In this document: in pieces, positions 52,601 through 59,828 of the stretch
Position numbering within the stretch: the first letter of the stretch is position 1
How the letters are laid out: each line of letters opens with the position of its first letter
NCBI RefSeq assembly: GCF_000261685.1
Contig: NZ_AJQE01000042.1
Span: forward strand, 1-64,000
DNA length: 64,000 bases
Source: Bradyrhizobium genomosp. I (2014)
GTDB taxonomy: Bacteria; Pseudomonadota; Alphaproteobacteria; Rhizobiales; Xanthobacteraceae
Direction of reading: 5' to 3'
Program-made: the position numbers and the translations under genes
The notes under the pieces: generated by a model
Told to the model about the DNA's origin: nothing
Seen by the model: the letters and a program-made list of their open reading frames with translations, nothing else
The model's database searches: none

Positions 52601-55190
52601 CATCCACCTCGCTTCGGCTGGGATGAGGGGGCCAGTCAATCCCGGTCTTGCGCAAGAATGCAAGGCAGACGTCGACCGCCCGCTCGAGCTGTCCGGCAGC
52701 GGTGTACAGCTGTGCCTGAAGCCTGGTAACCTCCGCGCTCGCCTGAATGTCCGATCGGCTCTGTGAGAGGATCGTCATTTCTGCTTCGGCTGCGTTCAAA
52801 TCTCCAAGCAGAAATTTGCATTCGGCGTGAAGCAGCCCGATCGCAAAGGCGTCCTGGCTGCAACGCGGATGTCCTTCCTCTCCGAGCAGCTTGCGGGCGA
52901 TCGCGAGGTAGGTTGTTGCCGCGTGGTAAGCCGTTGCATTTCGCGCGCGCCGACCCGCAGCGAGATTGACGGCAATGACCTGGTTGCGTTCGGCGCCGTT
53001 TGCCAGAGCGGCGATGCCGCGGTTCAGCTGGTTGGCAACGACGTAGACGCGCTCGTTGGTTTCGTCAGGGGTCAGCTGCGCTGCCAGGGCCATGCCGATG
53101 CGAAGGTGCAGGGCCGTTCGCCTGTTCTGGTCCGGTTCAAGCGCATAAGCGGCCTCTTGCACGCGATCGTGCGCGAACGCGTAGGAACTCTTGAGGCGTC
53201 TGACCAGCTCGAGACGCGTTGCGTCTCGCATATCGATATGGAGCGTCTGCTCGGATGTTCCGTGCACGAGGCGGAGCACCGCAACCTCGGCGCTGTTGCC
53301 CAAGCAGGCGAGCTGCAGTAGGGCCTGACGCGTCTCGTCGCGCAAACCGCTTAGCCTGCCGACCATAAGATCTGCGACATTTTCGGCATAGCTTTTGTCC
53401 TTGATGCGTTCGAGGTTCCAGTGCCACTGCCTCTTGTCATGATCGAAGGTCAGCAGCTTTTCTTCGGCTAGCGTCTGCAGAAATTGCGTCAGAAAGAACG
53501 GATTGCCGCCCGTCTTCTCGTATGCCACCCCGGCGATAGGCGCGGCGTATGCCGGCTCGCAGTGAAGTGCATCCGCAATGAACTCCCGGACGGCATCCCG
53601 GGTGAGGGGGGCCAGGTCGAATTCGCGCACCCGCTTGCGGGACGCGCGAATTTCGACGAGCCGTTGTGCCAGCAGATGTCTGACGTCGACATCGTTGCGT
53701 CGATACGCGATGACGAGAAGCAGATTTCGCAGGTCCGATCTGTTCAGGAGGTCGTCGATCAGATCCAACGTGGCCACGTCGAGCCACTGCAGGTCGTCGA
53801 GAAACAGCACGAGGGGATGGTGAGGCTTGGCGAAGATGGCAATGAAGCGTCGAACGACGAGCTGGAAGCGTCGCTGTGCGTCCGGCGGGGAGGTCTCCGG
53901 GACAGGTGGTTGATCCCCGATCACCAGCCGCAGCTCCGGAACGAGATCGACCATCAGTTGACCGAGATGCCCGAGCGCTTCGCGCAGTGCCCTGCGCCAG
54001 GGTACCAGATCGGCATCGCTCTTGGCGAGGAGGCCTCGGATCAGGCCCTGAAGCGCATGCGCCAGCGTCGCGTAAGGCATGTCGCGCTTGTGCTGATCGA
54101 ACTTGCCCGACGCGAAGAACCCTCCCAGTGGGACTATAGCCTTGTGCATTTCGTCGACGAGCGCGGACTTGCCGATACCGGAGGATCCGGACACCAGGAT
54201 CAACTCGGGCGTGCCGCTCCGGGTGACGCGATCAAACGAAGCAAGCAGCGCCTCGATCTCGTGCTCCCTGCCGTATAGCCGTTCGGGAATCAACAGGCGG
54301 TCCGGCGTATCGGTTTGGGCCAGAACGAAATCATCGATCCGTCCCTGCGCTTCCCATTCGGCAAGGCAGTGCTCGAGGTCGTTCTTGAGGCCGACGGCGG
54401 TCTGGTAGCGGTCCTCGGCCGTCTTGGCCAGAAGCTTCATGACGATCGCCGAGACGGCACTAGGCACGTCCTTTGTTCGTTCGGCAGGTGGTACCGCTCG
54501 CTTCGCGATGTGGCTGTGCACCCATTCCATCGGATTGGCCGCGGTGAACGGCAATGCGCCCGTGAGCATCCGGTAGAACGTCACGCCGATTGCGTACAGA
54601 TCGCTGCGGGAATCGACGGACCGGTTCATGCGGCCGGTCTGCTCGGGCGCCATGTAGGCCAGCGTGCCCGCGATGGTCTCCGGTGGTTCGAGCTGCTGTC
54701 GCTCGCGCGGCAGGCGGGATGCGAGGCCGAATCCGGTGATCCTGACCTCGTCCGCTCCGGTCACCAGCAGATTTGCGGGCTTCAAGTCCTTGTGGATCAG
54801 ACCCCGCCGATGGAGCTGGTCGACGGCAATGGCGATAGCAAGAGCCAATCGCAAAAAGCGGTCCAGTTTCATCGGCGCGCCGAGCTGCCGCTCGAGCGGC
54901 TCGCCGCCCGGATCTTCCAAGATCAGCAAGGTTCGGCTGCTGTCGCGGATCAGTTCCATCGGCCGTACGGCCCAGCTCGCATCGAGCTCGTCGCGCAAGG
55001 CGTATTCATGGACGAGCCGGTCGAGGACCGCGGCCGGCGCGCGATCCGTAGCGGCTCTTACGGTCAGGACACTGTTGATGTTGCCGTCGGCGCCCCGGCA
55101 CCATTCGCGGCAGAAGACGCGCTCCCCGTCGTGCCACAGCAGTTCGGGACTGGCATCTCCATGTGTGGGGATCGGCGGGGACACATTCAT
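49653..55190 (-). CDS. Giant Ser/Thr kinase - AAA ATPase/TPR - GAF - PAS - histidine kinase
   Basis: 1845 residues, soluble. Eukaryotic-type kinase (about 15-280; GLIHKDLKPANLLVTG, APEQTGRMNRSVDSRSDLYA, with GFG replacing DFG in RITGFGLASRL, as I recall is usual for this family). Then AAA/NACHT-like ATPase (P-loop VSGSSGIGKSALVDEM, LVLFLDDLQWLD), a long helical repeat region (about 650-1270), GAF (about 1280-1430), PAS, HisKA (LTASIAHEVNQPNTAVIASA) and HATPase (NLILNAIEAMSG, DSGPGLSPEG, GLGVGLSI). The H-box has Asn after QP where Leu is usual. A multi-input kinase; no receiver is adjacent. The start could also be TTG 55238. Confidence 0.92.
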   Translation of the reverse strand: MNVSPPIPTHGDASPELLWHDGERVFCREWCRGADGNINSVLTVRAATDRAPAAVLDRLVHEYALRDELDASWAVRPMELIRDSSRTLLILEDPGGEPLERQLGAPMKLDRFLRLALAIAIAVDQLHRRGLIHKDLKPANLLVTGADEVRITGFGLASRLPRERQQLEPPETIAGTLAYMAPEQTGRMNRSVDSRSDLYAIGVTFYRMLTGALPFTAANPMEWVHSHIAKRAVPPAERTKDVPSAVSAIVMKLLAKTAEDRYQTAVGLKNDLEHCLAEWEAQGRIDDFVLAQTDTPDRLLIPERLYGREHEIEALLASFDRVTRSGTPELILVSGSSGIGKSALVDEMHKAIVPLGGFFASGKFDQHKRDMPYATLAHALQGLIRGLLAKSDADLVPWRRALREALGHLGQLMVDLVPELRLVIGDQPPVPETSPPDAQRRFQLVVRRFIAIFAKPHHPLVLFLDDLQWLDVATLDLIDDLLNRSDLRNLLLVIAYRRNDVDVRHLLAQRLVEIRASRKRVREFDLAPLTRDAVREFIADALHCEPAYAAPIAGVAYEKTGGNPFFLTQFLQTLAEEKLLTFDHDKRQWHWNLERIKDKSYAENVADLMVGRLSGLRDETRQALLQLACLGNSAEVAVLRLVHGTSEQTLHIDMRDATRLELVRRLKSSYAFAHDRVQEAAYALEPDQNRRTALHLRIGMALAAQLTPDETNERVYVVANQLNRGIAALANGAERNQVIAVNLAAGRRARNATAYHAATTYLAIARKLLGEEGHPRCSQDAFAIGLLHAECKFLLGDLNAAEAEMTILSQSRSDIQASAEVTRLQAQLYTAAGQLERAVDVCLAFLRKTGIDWPPHPSRSEVDEDRRHLRSLTEKLSDDQLHALPPMTDPNHRATMGVLADLVTPAFLTDRNLSDIMLVEATRLTIEHGTSPEASYPLTAIFGVLASSSTEAELGFRLSQFGAALADRQPQIGLSGRALLVFGLHVTPWIRPIRSGRPFIQRALALCLTTGELAFAAYSHRGLISVDLFCGDSLADVCSSAERALSFAEGLGIRLAAEGLVKQRDLALSLTGRDERNAFKSPGALQPPDASEPLTAFFYYATQIQIEVLAGRDDVAIDLAARAEELSWCARAYSDFTEYRFYTALAHAGAYHASRPEDRERRLGDLREHHRKLTVWSNRCPANFAARQKLVAAELARIEGRELEAEQLYEESIRLAQESGFAQIEAIAAERAAGFYQARGIRTVVLSYLMKARDCYARWGAEAKVSQLEELYPGLRERGSALNAAGTIGAPVEQLDLATVLKVSEAVSGEIVLEKLTETLLRSAIEHAGAERAVLILPRGPELRIRAKAVTGGGSVALDLADSPISAAEVPMSIVLYTARTRESVVLDNASTNSAFGGDEYIKQKRVLSALCVPLIKHGRAVAFLYLENNLASRAFTPARIAILKFLASEAATSLDNARLYRELQERESRIRRLVESNIIGIFIFDHTPDILDANDAFLKTLGYDREDLGAGRLRWADLTPPEWQERTDRARAELKATRIVKPFEKAFFHKDGNRVPVLTGGALFDDEQEQGVAFVLDLSERKRAETEARENEQRYREAQMELAHANRVAVMGQLTASIAHEVNQPNTAVIASAQAALSWLDHHPPALEQTRRALTRAIENGIRSSEVIGRIRDLIKKSPPKRDSLAINNVIGHVIELTQTEAARNGVSIKTAFADRLPMVIGDRVELQQVTLNLILNAIEAMSGITEGKRELLIRTGRADAESILVSIADSGPGLSPEGLARLFEPFYTTKPSGLGVGLSICRSIIISQGGRLWAAANVPRGAVFHFTLPINDGLGVDAWEEAE

Positions 55191-55578
55191 CTGCCGGACT
55201 CCGGAGCTGGCCCTGGAGAGGGCGCGCCATGCGTCCAATCGCCCCCCACCAGCCTACTCCCCGGAAAAGTCATCCACAACAACGGCACCCATCAGAACGA
55301 ACCTGTCAGCTTCACGCTGCTCGCTCCTCTGGCCTCCAATATTCGGGGACGCTGCCACAAAGGTTACGGGCAGATTTGCATTTGATCGGGAACTCTGAGC
55401 TCGGGAACCCTCCCGTGAGCCACCGAATTCCCTGGGCCGAGGTTTTTTGGCTCGGGCTGTAACCAAGCCATGCCCGTCCACGAATGACAGCCCGGATCGT
55501 CCCGATCCGGCGTACGGCGTCACGTGCGCAGACCGTGCATCCTCGGCACGCGGCCGAAGCGAAGATGGAGCTTGCAGC

Positions 55579-56265
55579 ATGTCCGATCTTCCCCTGATCG
55601 TCTTCGACGTCAACGAAACGCTGCTCGATCTTCGGACAATGGAGCCGACGTTCAAGCGCATTTTCGGAGACAAGATCGATATGCGACTCTGGTTCGCCGA
55701 CCTCGTCATGTATTCGCTGGCCCTGACGGCGGCACGCGCTTACGTGCCGTTCACGGAGATCGGTGCTGCCGTCCTGAAGATGCTCGCCGACGCCGAAGGC
55801 ATCAGGATCGAGCGCGCGGACGGCGAGGAGCTCAAGGAAAAATTCTCGACGATGCCGCCCTATCCGGAAGTGCCGGGAGCGTTGCGGAAGCTGCGCGATG
55901 CCGGCTTTCGGCTGTTCACCCTGACAAACAACCTGGCTGAAGTTCAGACCCGCCAGCTGGAACGCGGCGGAATTGCGAAATTCTTCGAAAGGTCGTTCAG
56001 CGTGGACAGCGTCAAGGTCTATAAGCCCTCGCCGCAAACCTACGCTCATGTCGAGAATGAACTGAAGGTCCGTCCGTCGCAGCTCTGCATGATCGCCTGC
56101 CACGCCTGGGATACGCTCGGCGCCGTGGCGGCCGGTTGGGAAGCAGCGTTCATCAGGCGGCCCGGAAACGACATCCTCGGAGTTGGTCCCCAGCCGCAGA
56201 TCATCGGCAACGACCTCGCCGATGTAGCCGAGCAGCTCATCGCCCGGAACACGGGACGAAGGTGA
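55579..56265 (+). CDS. HAD hydrolase, type II haloacid dehalogenase-like
   Basis: 228 residues. HAD motifs: I in LPLIVFDVNETLLDLRTM (nucleophile Asp), II in LFTLTNNLAEV, III Lys in VKVYKPSPQTYAHVEN and IV in ACHAWDTLGA. The overall pattern is the L-2-haloacid dehalogenase type, which hydrolyses 2-haloalkanoates to hydroxyacids; fluoroacetate or phosphatase-like activity is also possible. ATG 55579 with GGAG 8 nt upstream; the longer in-frame extension is not coding-like. Convergent with DUF417 copy 2, 25 bp apart. The 388-bp gap before it holds the divergent promoters of this gene and the giant kinase. Confidence 0.9.
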   Translation: MSDLPLIVFDVNETLLDLRTMEPTFKRIFGDKIDMRLWFADLVMYSLALTAARAYVPFTEIGAAVLKMLADAEGIRIERADGEELKEKFSTMPPYPEVPGALRKLRDAGFRLFTLTNNLAEVQTRQLERGGIAKFFERSFSVDSVKVYKPSPQTYAHVENELKVRPSQLCMIACHAWDTLGAVAAGWEAAFIRRPGNDILGVGPQPQIIGNDLADVAEQLIARNTGRR

Positions 56266-56290
56266 TCCTGCCCTCCAGCGTCAACCGGCG

Positions 56291-56818
56291 CTACCGCATC
56301 GCTTCCTGTCGGACAATCCCGTTCTGGGCCGGGGACAGTTCGGCCGCTGCCCGGAGGATATCCTGCTTGAGCAGATAGACCGAAGCCGCAAGCAGGACGA
56401 CGTCCTTCACGAGGAAGAGGAACGGCAACGTGGCCGCGGGAAAGCCGCCGGCCGGCGCGGCCCAGGCGTCGGGGAAAAACGGAATGATCGTCACGGTGGC
56501 GACATAGGTCGCGCATGAACCCAGCGATCCCAGGATCGCCAGTTTTCGGTTCCAGAAGCCGAGCAGAAGAAGCAATCCGAACGACAATTCCGCGGAACCC
56601 AGGAAGTAGGCCGCCCCGCGCACGCCAAACACCGGATACATCCAGAAGATCAGAGGCCCGTGGCTGATGAAGGGAATCAACGCATGCGCTTCGTAGTCGA
56701 ACCATTTCTGGCAGCCGAAGACGAGGAACACGACGATCATCGCCACACGCGTGGCATGGTAGTCAAAATCGCTTCTGACCAGATCGAGCTCGGACAGTTT
56801 CTTTATGAGATGGTCCAT
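56291..56818 (-). CDS. DUF417 (RclC/YkgB family) membrane protein, copy 2
   Basis: 175 residues, diverged copy: FDYHATRVAMIVVFLVFGCQ, FISHGPLIFWMYPVFGVRGA, GSAELSFGLLLLLGFWNRKL, ATVTIIPFFPDAW and LPFLFLVKDVVLLAASVYLL. Family helices are all kept. The start at 56818 is chosen; 56833 and GTG 56845 are alternatives in frame. It stands next to the haloacid-dehalogenase-like gene rather than to an AhpD-like gene. See copies at 41551 and 60544. Confidence 0.87.
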   Translation of the reverse strand: MDHLIKKLSELDLVRSDFDYHATRVAMIVVFLVFGCQKWFDYEAHALIPFISHGPLIFWMYPVFGVRGAAYFLGSAELSFGLLLLLGFWNRKLAILGSLGSCATYVATVTIIPFFPDAWAAPAGGFPAATLPFLFLVKDVVLLAASVYLLKQDILRAAAELSPAQNGIVRQEAMR

Positions 56819-57090
56819 CTGATGTCGTCTCATCCTCGAGATCACGGATTGACGCCGAGCGGCGCCTCGACGTCCGTCGTGACTTGAACAGTAACCAGGG
56901 TTCGAAAGCCGCGCTGTGCGTGGGTTATCGCGCGTTTCTCAGAATTGTGCTGTTCGGCTGGAGGAGACCGCGGTCGGCTTGGCCGGACCTCACTCGCGTC
57001 CCGGCATCCGCGAATGACATTGCGAGACGACGACGCCGGCTTGCTGCTGCGCGCGCTCCGTCTTCGGTGGTCCGCGTTGCCGCCGCAAAC

Positions 57091-57107
57091 CCATACCAAG
57101 GTATAGG
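57091..57107. promoter_or_regulatory. Palindromic site ATACC-N2-GGTAT, copy 1
   Basis: CCATACCAAGGTATAGG, inverted repeat with 5-bp arms, the same design as the perfect palindrome at 63968-63985. It lies in the 538-bp gap between DUF417 copy 2 and the receiver-sigma-egtD operon. Confidence 0.4.
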
Positions 57108-57117
57108 TTTGTGCATC

Positions 57118-57133
57118 ACAATCGTGAGATTGT
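57118..57133. promoter_or_regulatory. Inverted repeat ACAATC-GTGA-GATTGT
   Basis: Perfect 6-bp arms with a 4-bp spacer, 10 bp after the ATACC site. Together they form a compact candidate control region in the 56819-57356 gap, which has no recognised gene. Confidence 0.35.
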
Positions 57134-57356
57134 AGGGGGCTCGCGCCGAACGCATGTTCCGGGCTCATCTGCGCAACTGCTCCTGGCGCAGCTACTGGAT
57201 TTTCCTCAATTGGGGAGACCGAACATGCGCCTCTCGGGAACAAGCGTCGAACGTCACGACAACTGTCACCTGGTCAGAAGGGGAACGGCTTGCGTGCCGA
57301 TCGCCCCCGTTGCGATCGCGTCTTGATGATGATTGCGCCTTGCGAGGATAAGTCAG

Positions 57357-57722
57357 GTGAAGGTCCCTTTCGTAGGAGTCGTCGATGACGACGAGGCCCT
57401 GTGCCTGTCCTTGGTGGATCTGATGCGATCGATCGGCTACCGCTCGGAGCCGTTCGACAGCGCCGAAGCGCTGCTGAGCTATGCCGACCGCTCGAGCTTC
57501 GACTGCATCATCGCCGACGTTCACATGCCCGGAATGGGCGGGCTCAATCTCGTTCGCGAACTCCAGGAGCAGAAGGTCGGAGCGCCGGTGATTCTCATTA
57601 CGGCGCTCCCTCACAAGCAGCTGGATGCGGAAGCCGCATCGATCGGCGCATTCTGCCTTCTCAGAAAGCCGTTCGAAACAAGCGCGCTGCTTGAGTGTCT
57701 CGACAGGAGCCTTCGAAGATGA
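57357..57722 (+). CDS. Single-domain response regulator (FixJ-type receiver)
   Basis: 121 residues, receiver only: VGVVDDDEALCLSLVDLMRS, phosphoacceptor in FDCIIADVHMPGMGGLNLVR, LITALPHKQ and CLLRKPFETSALLECL with Lys. There is no output domain. GTG start at 57357 behind AGGATAA; a TTG further upstream is possible. Its stop overlaps the sigma factor start (ATGA), so the two are translationally coupled. The receiver may act on the sigma factor directly or through a phosphorelay, which is inference. Confidence 0.88.
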   Translation: MKVPFVGVVDDDEALCLSLVDLMRSIGYRSEPFDSAEALLSYADRSSFDCIIADVHMPGMGGLNLVRELQEQKVGAPVILITALPHKQLDAEAASIGAFCLLRKPFETSALLECLDRSLRR

Positions 57723-58378
57723 AAGCGCTCACCGGTGACGACATCACGTCATTTATGGCTACGCAGTCCTCCGGTGGCGACGAGCTGCGGAGCCCACGGT
57801 CCCGGGAAGATACGGCTCCGCCGCGACATGATCGCGGAAAGACGGCCCGCTGGGAGAGATGGAACGATTGCTCGAAGCGATGGGGCGGGCTCATGCTTGC
57901 GGCGCGGGCAGGGGATGGAGCCGCATATGAGCAATTGCTTCGGGAGCTGGATCTGTGGCTTCGCGCCTACTACGCGCGCCGGCTTCCATATCCCGCTGCC
58001 GACGATGCCCGGCAGGACGTGCTCTTGGCCATTCACGCCAAACGCCACACCTTTACGCCGTCCAAGCCCTTCGGGGCCTGGATCACGGCTATTGCGCGCT
58101 ACAAATGGGTCGATCGCGTTCGCGATGCGTCCCGCTACAGTGCGCTTGCGCTCGACGAGGAAATCGCAGTCGAGGATCACGAAGGTGTCGCCATCAGCGC
58201 TGCCGCGTTGGACCAGTTGCTCGGCAGGCTCAAGCCTGCACAAGAGACCGTGATCCGCCTCGTGAAGCTCAACGGTCTTAGCATCGCGCGGGCGTCCGGC
58301 GCGACCGGCCAGTCGGCGGCCCTGGTCAAGATCAATATCCACCGCGGGCTGAAGAAATTGGCGGCGTTGGTTTCCTGA
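57719..58378 (+). CDS. ECF sigma factor (EcfF/SigF-like) with N-terminal extension
   Basis: 219 residues. Region 2: AAYEQLLRELDLWLRAYYAR, ARQDVLLAIHAKRHTFTPSK, FGAWITAIARYKWVDRVRDA. Region 4: LDQLLGRLKPAQETVIRLVK, NGLSIARASGATGQSAALVK, INIHRGLKKLAAL. This fits the EcfF class, which in other alphaproteobacteria responds to oxidative or heavy-metal stress with an NrsF-type membrane anti-sigma. Unusually, about 60 extra residues precede region 2 (Ser/Arg/Asp-rich, HDRGKTARWERWNDCSKRWG) and no anti-sigma gene follows. It is coupled to the receiver upstream and to egtD downstream. Confidence 0.85.
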   Translation: MKALTGDDITSFMATQSSGGDELRSPRSREDTAPPRHDRGKTARWERWNDCSKRWGGLMLAARAGDGAAYEQLLRELDLWLRAYYARRLPYPAADDARQDVLLAIHAKRHTFTPSKPFGAWITAIARYKWVDRVRDASRYSALALDEEIAVEDHEGVAISAAALDQLLGRLKPAQETVIRLVKLNGLSIARASGATGQSAALVKINIHRGLKKLAALVS

Positions 58379-59415
58379 TGTCATTGCGGCCGCCGTCCGG
58401 GCCGAACGGGACGCCGTGCGAAGGAATAGTGAAGTTGCTTCAAATCCAGAACGAAGTGCGATCCGGCGCGGCCGACCAGACGGCGGCATTCCGTTATGAC
58501 ATCATGGAAGGGTTAAGTCTCGCGCCAAAGGCAATTCCGGCGAGATGGCTTTATGACCGCCGCGGATCGGCGCTGTTCGAGGCCATTACGCTGTTGCCGG
58601 AATACTATCCGACACGAACCGAGCGATCGATCCTCGCGTCCGCGATATCGGAAATCTCCGCGCTCGCGGGGGCGGGACGCGCAGTCATAGAGTTCGGTTC
58701 GGGTTCCTCGGCAAAGACGCGGTTGCTGCTGGCGGAAACGAGGCCCTGCGCCTATGTGCCGATCGACATCTCGGGCGAATTCCTCCGGGAGGTTGCGGCA
58801 GGCTTGTCGCGTGCATTTCCCGGGCTACCGATCTATCCAACCGAGGCCGACTTCACCCATCCCTTTTCGCTGCCGGAAGAGATTACGTCGACTGCGCGCC
58901 TCGGCTTCTTTCCTGGGTCGACGATCGGAAACCTGACCGTCCCTGCGGCGGTGGATTTGCTGCGGGCCATGGCGACCACCCTGGGGGCCGGGTCGATGCT
59001 GCTGATAGGCATCGATCGTATCAAGGATCAGGAAATTCTGCTGCCGGCATATGATGACACGCAAGGGCTGACGGCGGCGTTCAATCTCAACCTCTTGCAT
59101 CGGATCAATCGCGAGCTGGGAGGCTCGATTCCCGTGGGCGCATTTCGCCATGTGGCGCGGTGGAACGATGCGGAAGCGCGTATCGAGATGCATCTGGAAG
59201 CCACTCACGACGTCAGCTTCGAGGTCGATGGTCGGGTCTTTCTTTTGACGAAGGGCGAGACCATCCACACGGAGAACAGCCTCAAATACGGACGGAGGGA
59301 TGCCTTCGTCCTGCTGCAGGCCGGCGGATGGAATCCCATCGCCGATTGGACCGACGACAGGGAGCTTTTCTCCGTCATTCTCGCGGAGCAAAGGCCCGCG
59401 CGAGCGGCACCCTAG
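58378..59415 (+). CDS. egtD: L-histidine N-alpha-methyltransferase (ergothioneine)
   Basis: 345 residues. EgtD adds three methyl groups from S-adenosylmethionine to histidine, giving hercynine, the first step of ergothioneine (thiol antioxidant) synthesis. Motifs: GLSLAPKAIPARWLYDRRGS, LFEAITLLPEYYPTRTERSI, VIEFGSGSSAKTRLLLAE (SAM site), YVPIDISGEFL, FFPGSTIGNL, and the C-terminal IHTENSLKYG. The ATG overlaps the sigma stop by one base (TGATG). EgtB, normally adjacent, is not in this window, so sulfur insertion must be encoded elsewhere or hercynine is the product. Confidence 0.93.
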   Translation: MSLRPPSGPNGTPCEGIVKLLQIQNEVRSGAADQTAAFRYDIMEGLSLAPKAIPARWLYDRRGSALFEAITLLPEYYPTRTERSILASAISEISALAGAGRAVIEFGSGSSAKTRLLLAETRPCAYVPIDISGEFLREVAAGLSRAFPGLPIYPTEADFTHPFSLPEEITSTARLGFFPGSTIGNLTVPAAVDLLRAMATTLGAGSMLLIGIDRIKDQEILLPAYDDTQGLTAAFNLNLLHRINRELGGSIPVGAFRHVARWNDAEARIEMHLEATHDVSFEVDGRVFLLTKGETIHTENSLKYGRRDAFVLLQAGGWNPIADWTDDRELFSVILAEQRPARAAP

Positions 59416-59548
59416 GGCGCATCGAAGGCGCAACCGGAATCATTCCGGCAATATCGCCTCAATCGGCGCAATCCACGAACAGCAAGGCCCGCGATATCCT
59501 GCATACTGCGTGTGTCTTCGTGGCAATCAACTGCGTCGAGGTGCGACC

Positions 59549-59803
59549 ATGCAACTCCGTTCATCCCTCATCCTGAGCTTCGCCGCCATTCCCCTGACTG
59601 CCCTGGCGGATCCTCTCCCCGCGCCGTCGCCGAAAGCGCCGAGCCCGGCTGAGAGCGTACACGTGCAGCCGCGCGGCGATGCGTTCATGCCGAACTCAGT
59701 CGCCGAAGATGCGTTGCAGAAGCGCATAACAGACTTCAATCAGAAGCAGGAAGGCCTGGACGCAGATCTCGACAAGAGGCTGAAAATCTGCCGCGGATGT
59801 TGA
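59549..59803 (+). CDS. Small exported protein with ICRGC C-terminus, copy 2
   Basis: 84 residues. Signal peptide MQLRSSLILSFAAIPLTALA, a Pro-rich linker (DPLPAPSPKAPSPAESV), then a helix DALQKRITDFNQKQEGLDAD and LDKRLKICRGC. The terminal LDxRLxICRGC is shared with the protein at 43776-44093, otherwise the two are unlike. GAGG before ATG. It follows egtD by 133 bp on the same strand, and the HWE kinase and DUF417 copy 3 come next, so it may be in the same transcript. Confidence 0.78.
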   Translation: MQLRSSLILSFAAIPLTALADPLPAPSPKAPSPAESVHVQPRGDAFMPNSVAEDALQKRITDFNQKQEGLDADLDKRLKICRGC

Positions 59804-59828
59804 TCGATATCGGGCTCGGCAAACAGCA

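Noticed and set aside
57282-57311. GGAAC ... CGTT resembling an EcfG general-stress promoter
   Set aside because: The spacer is 21 bp instead of 16-17.
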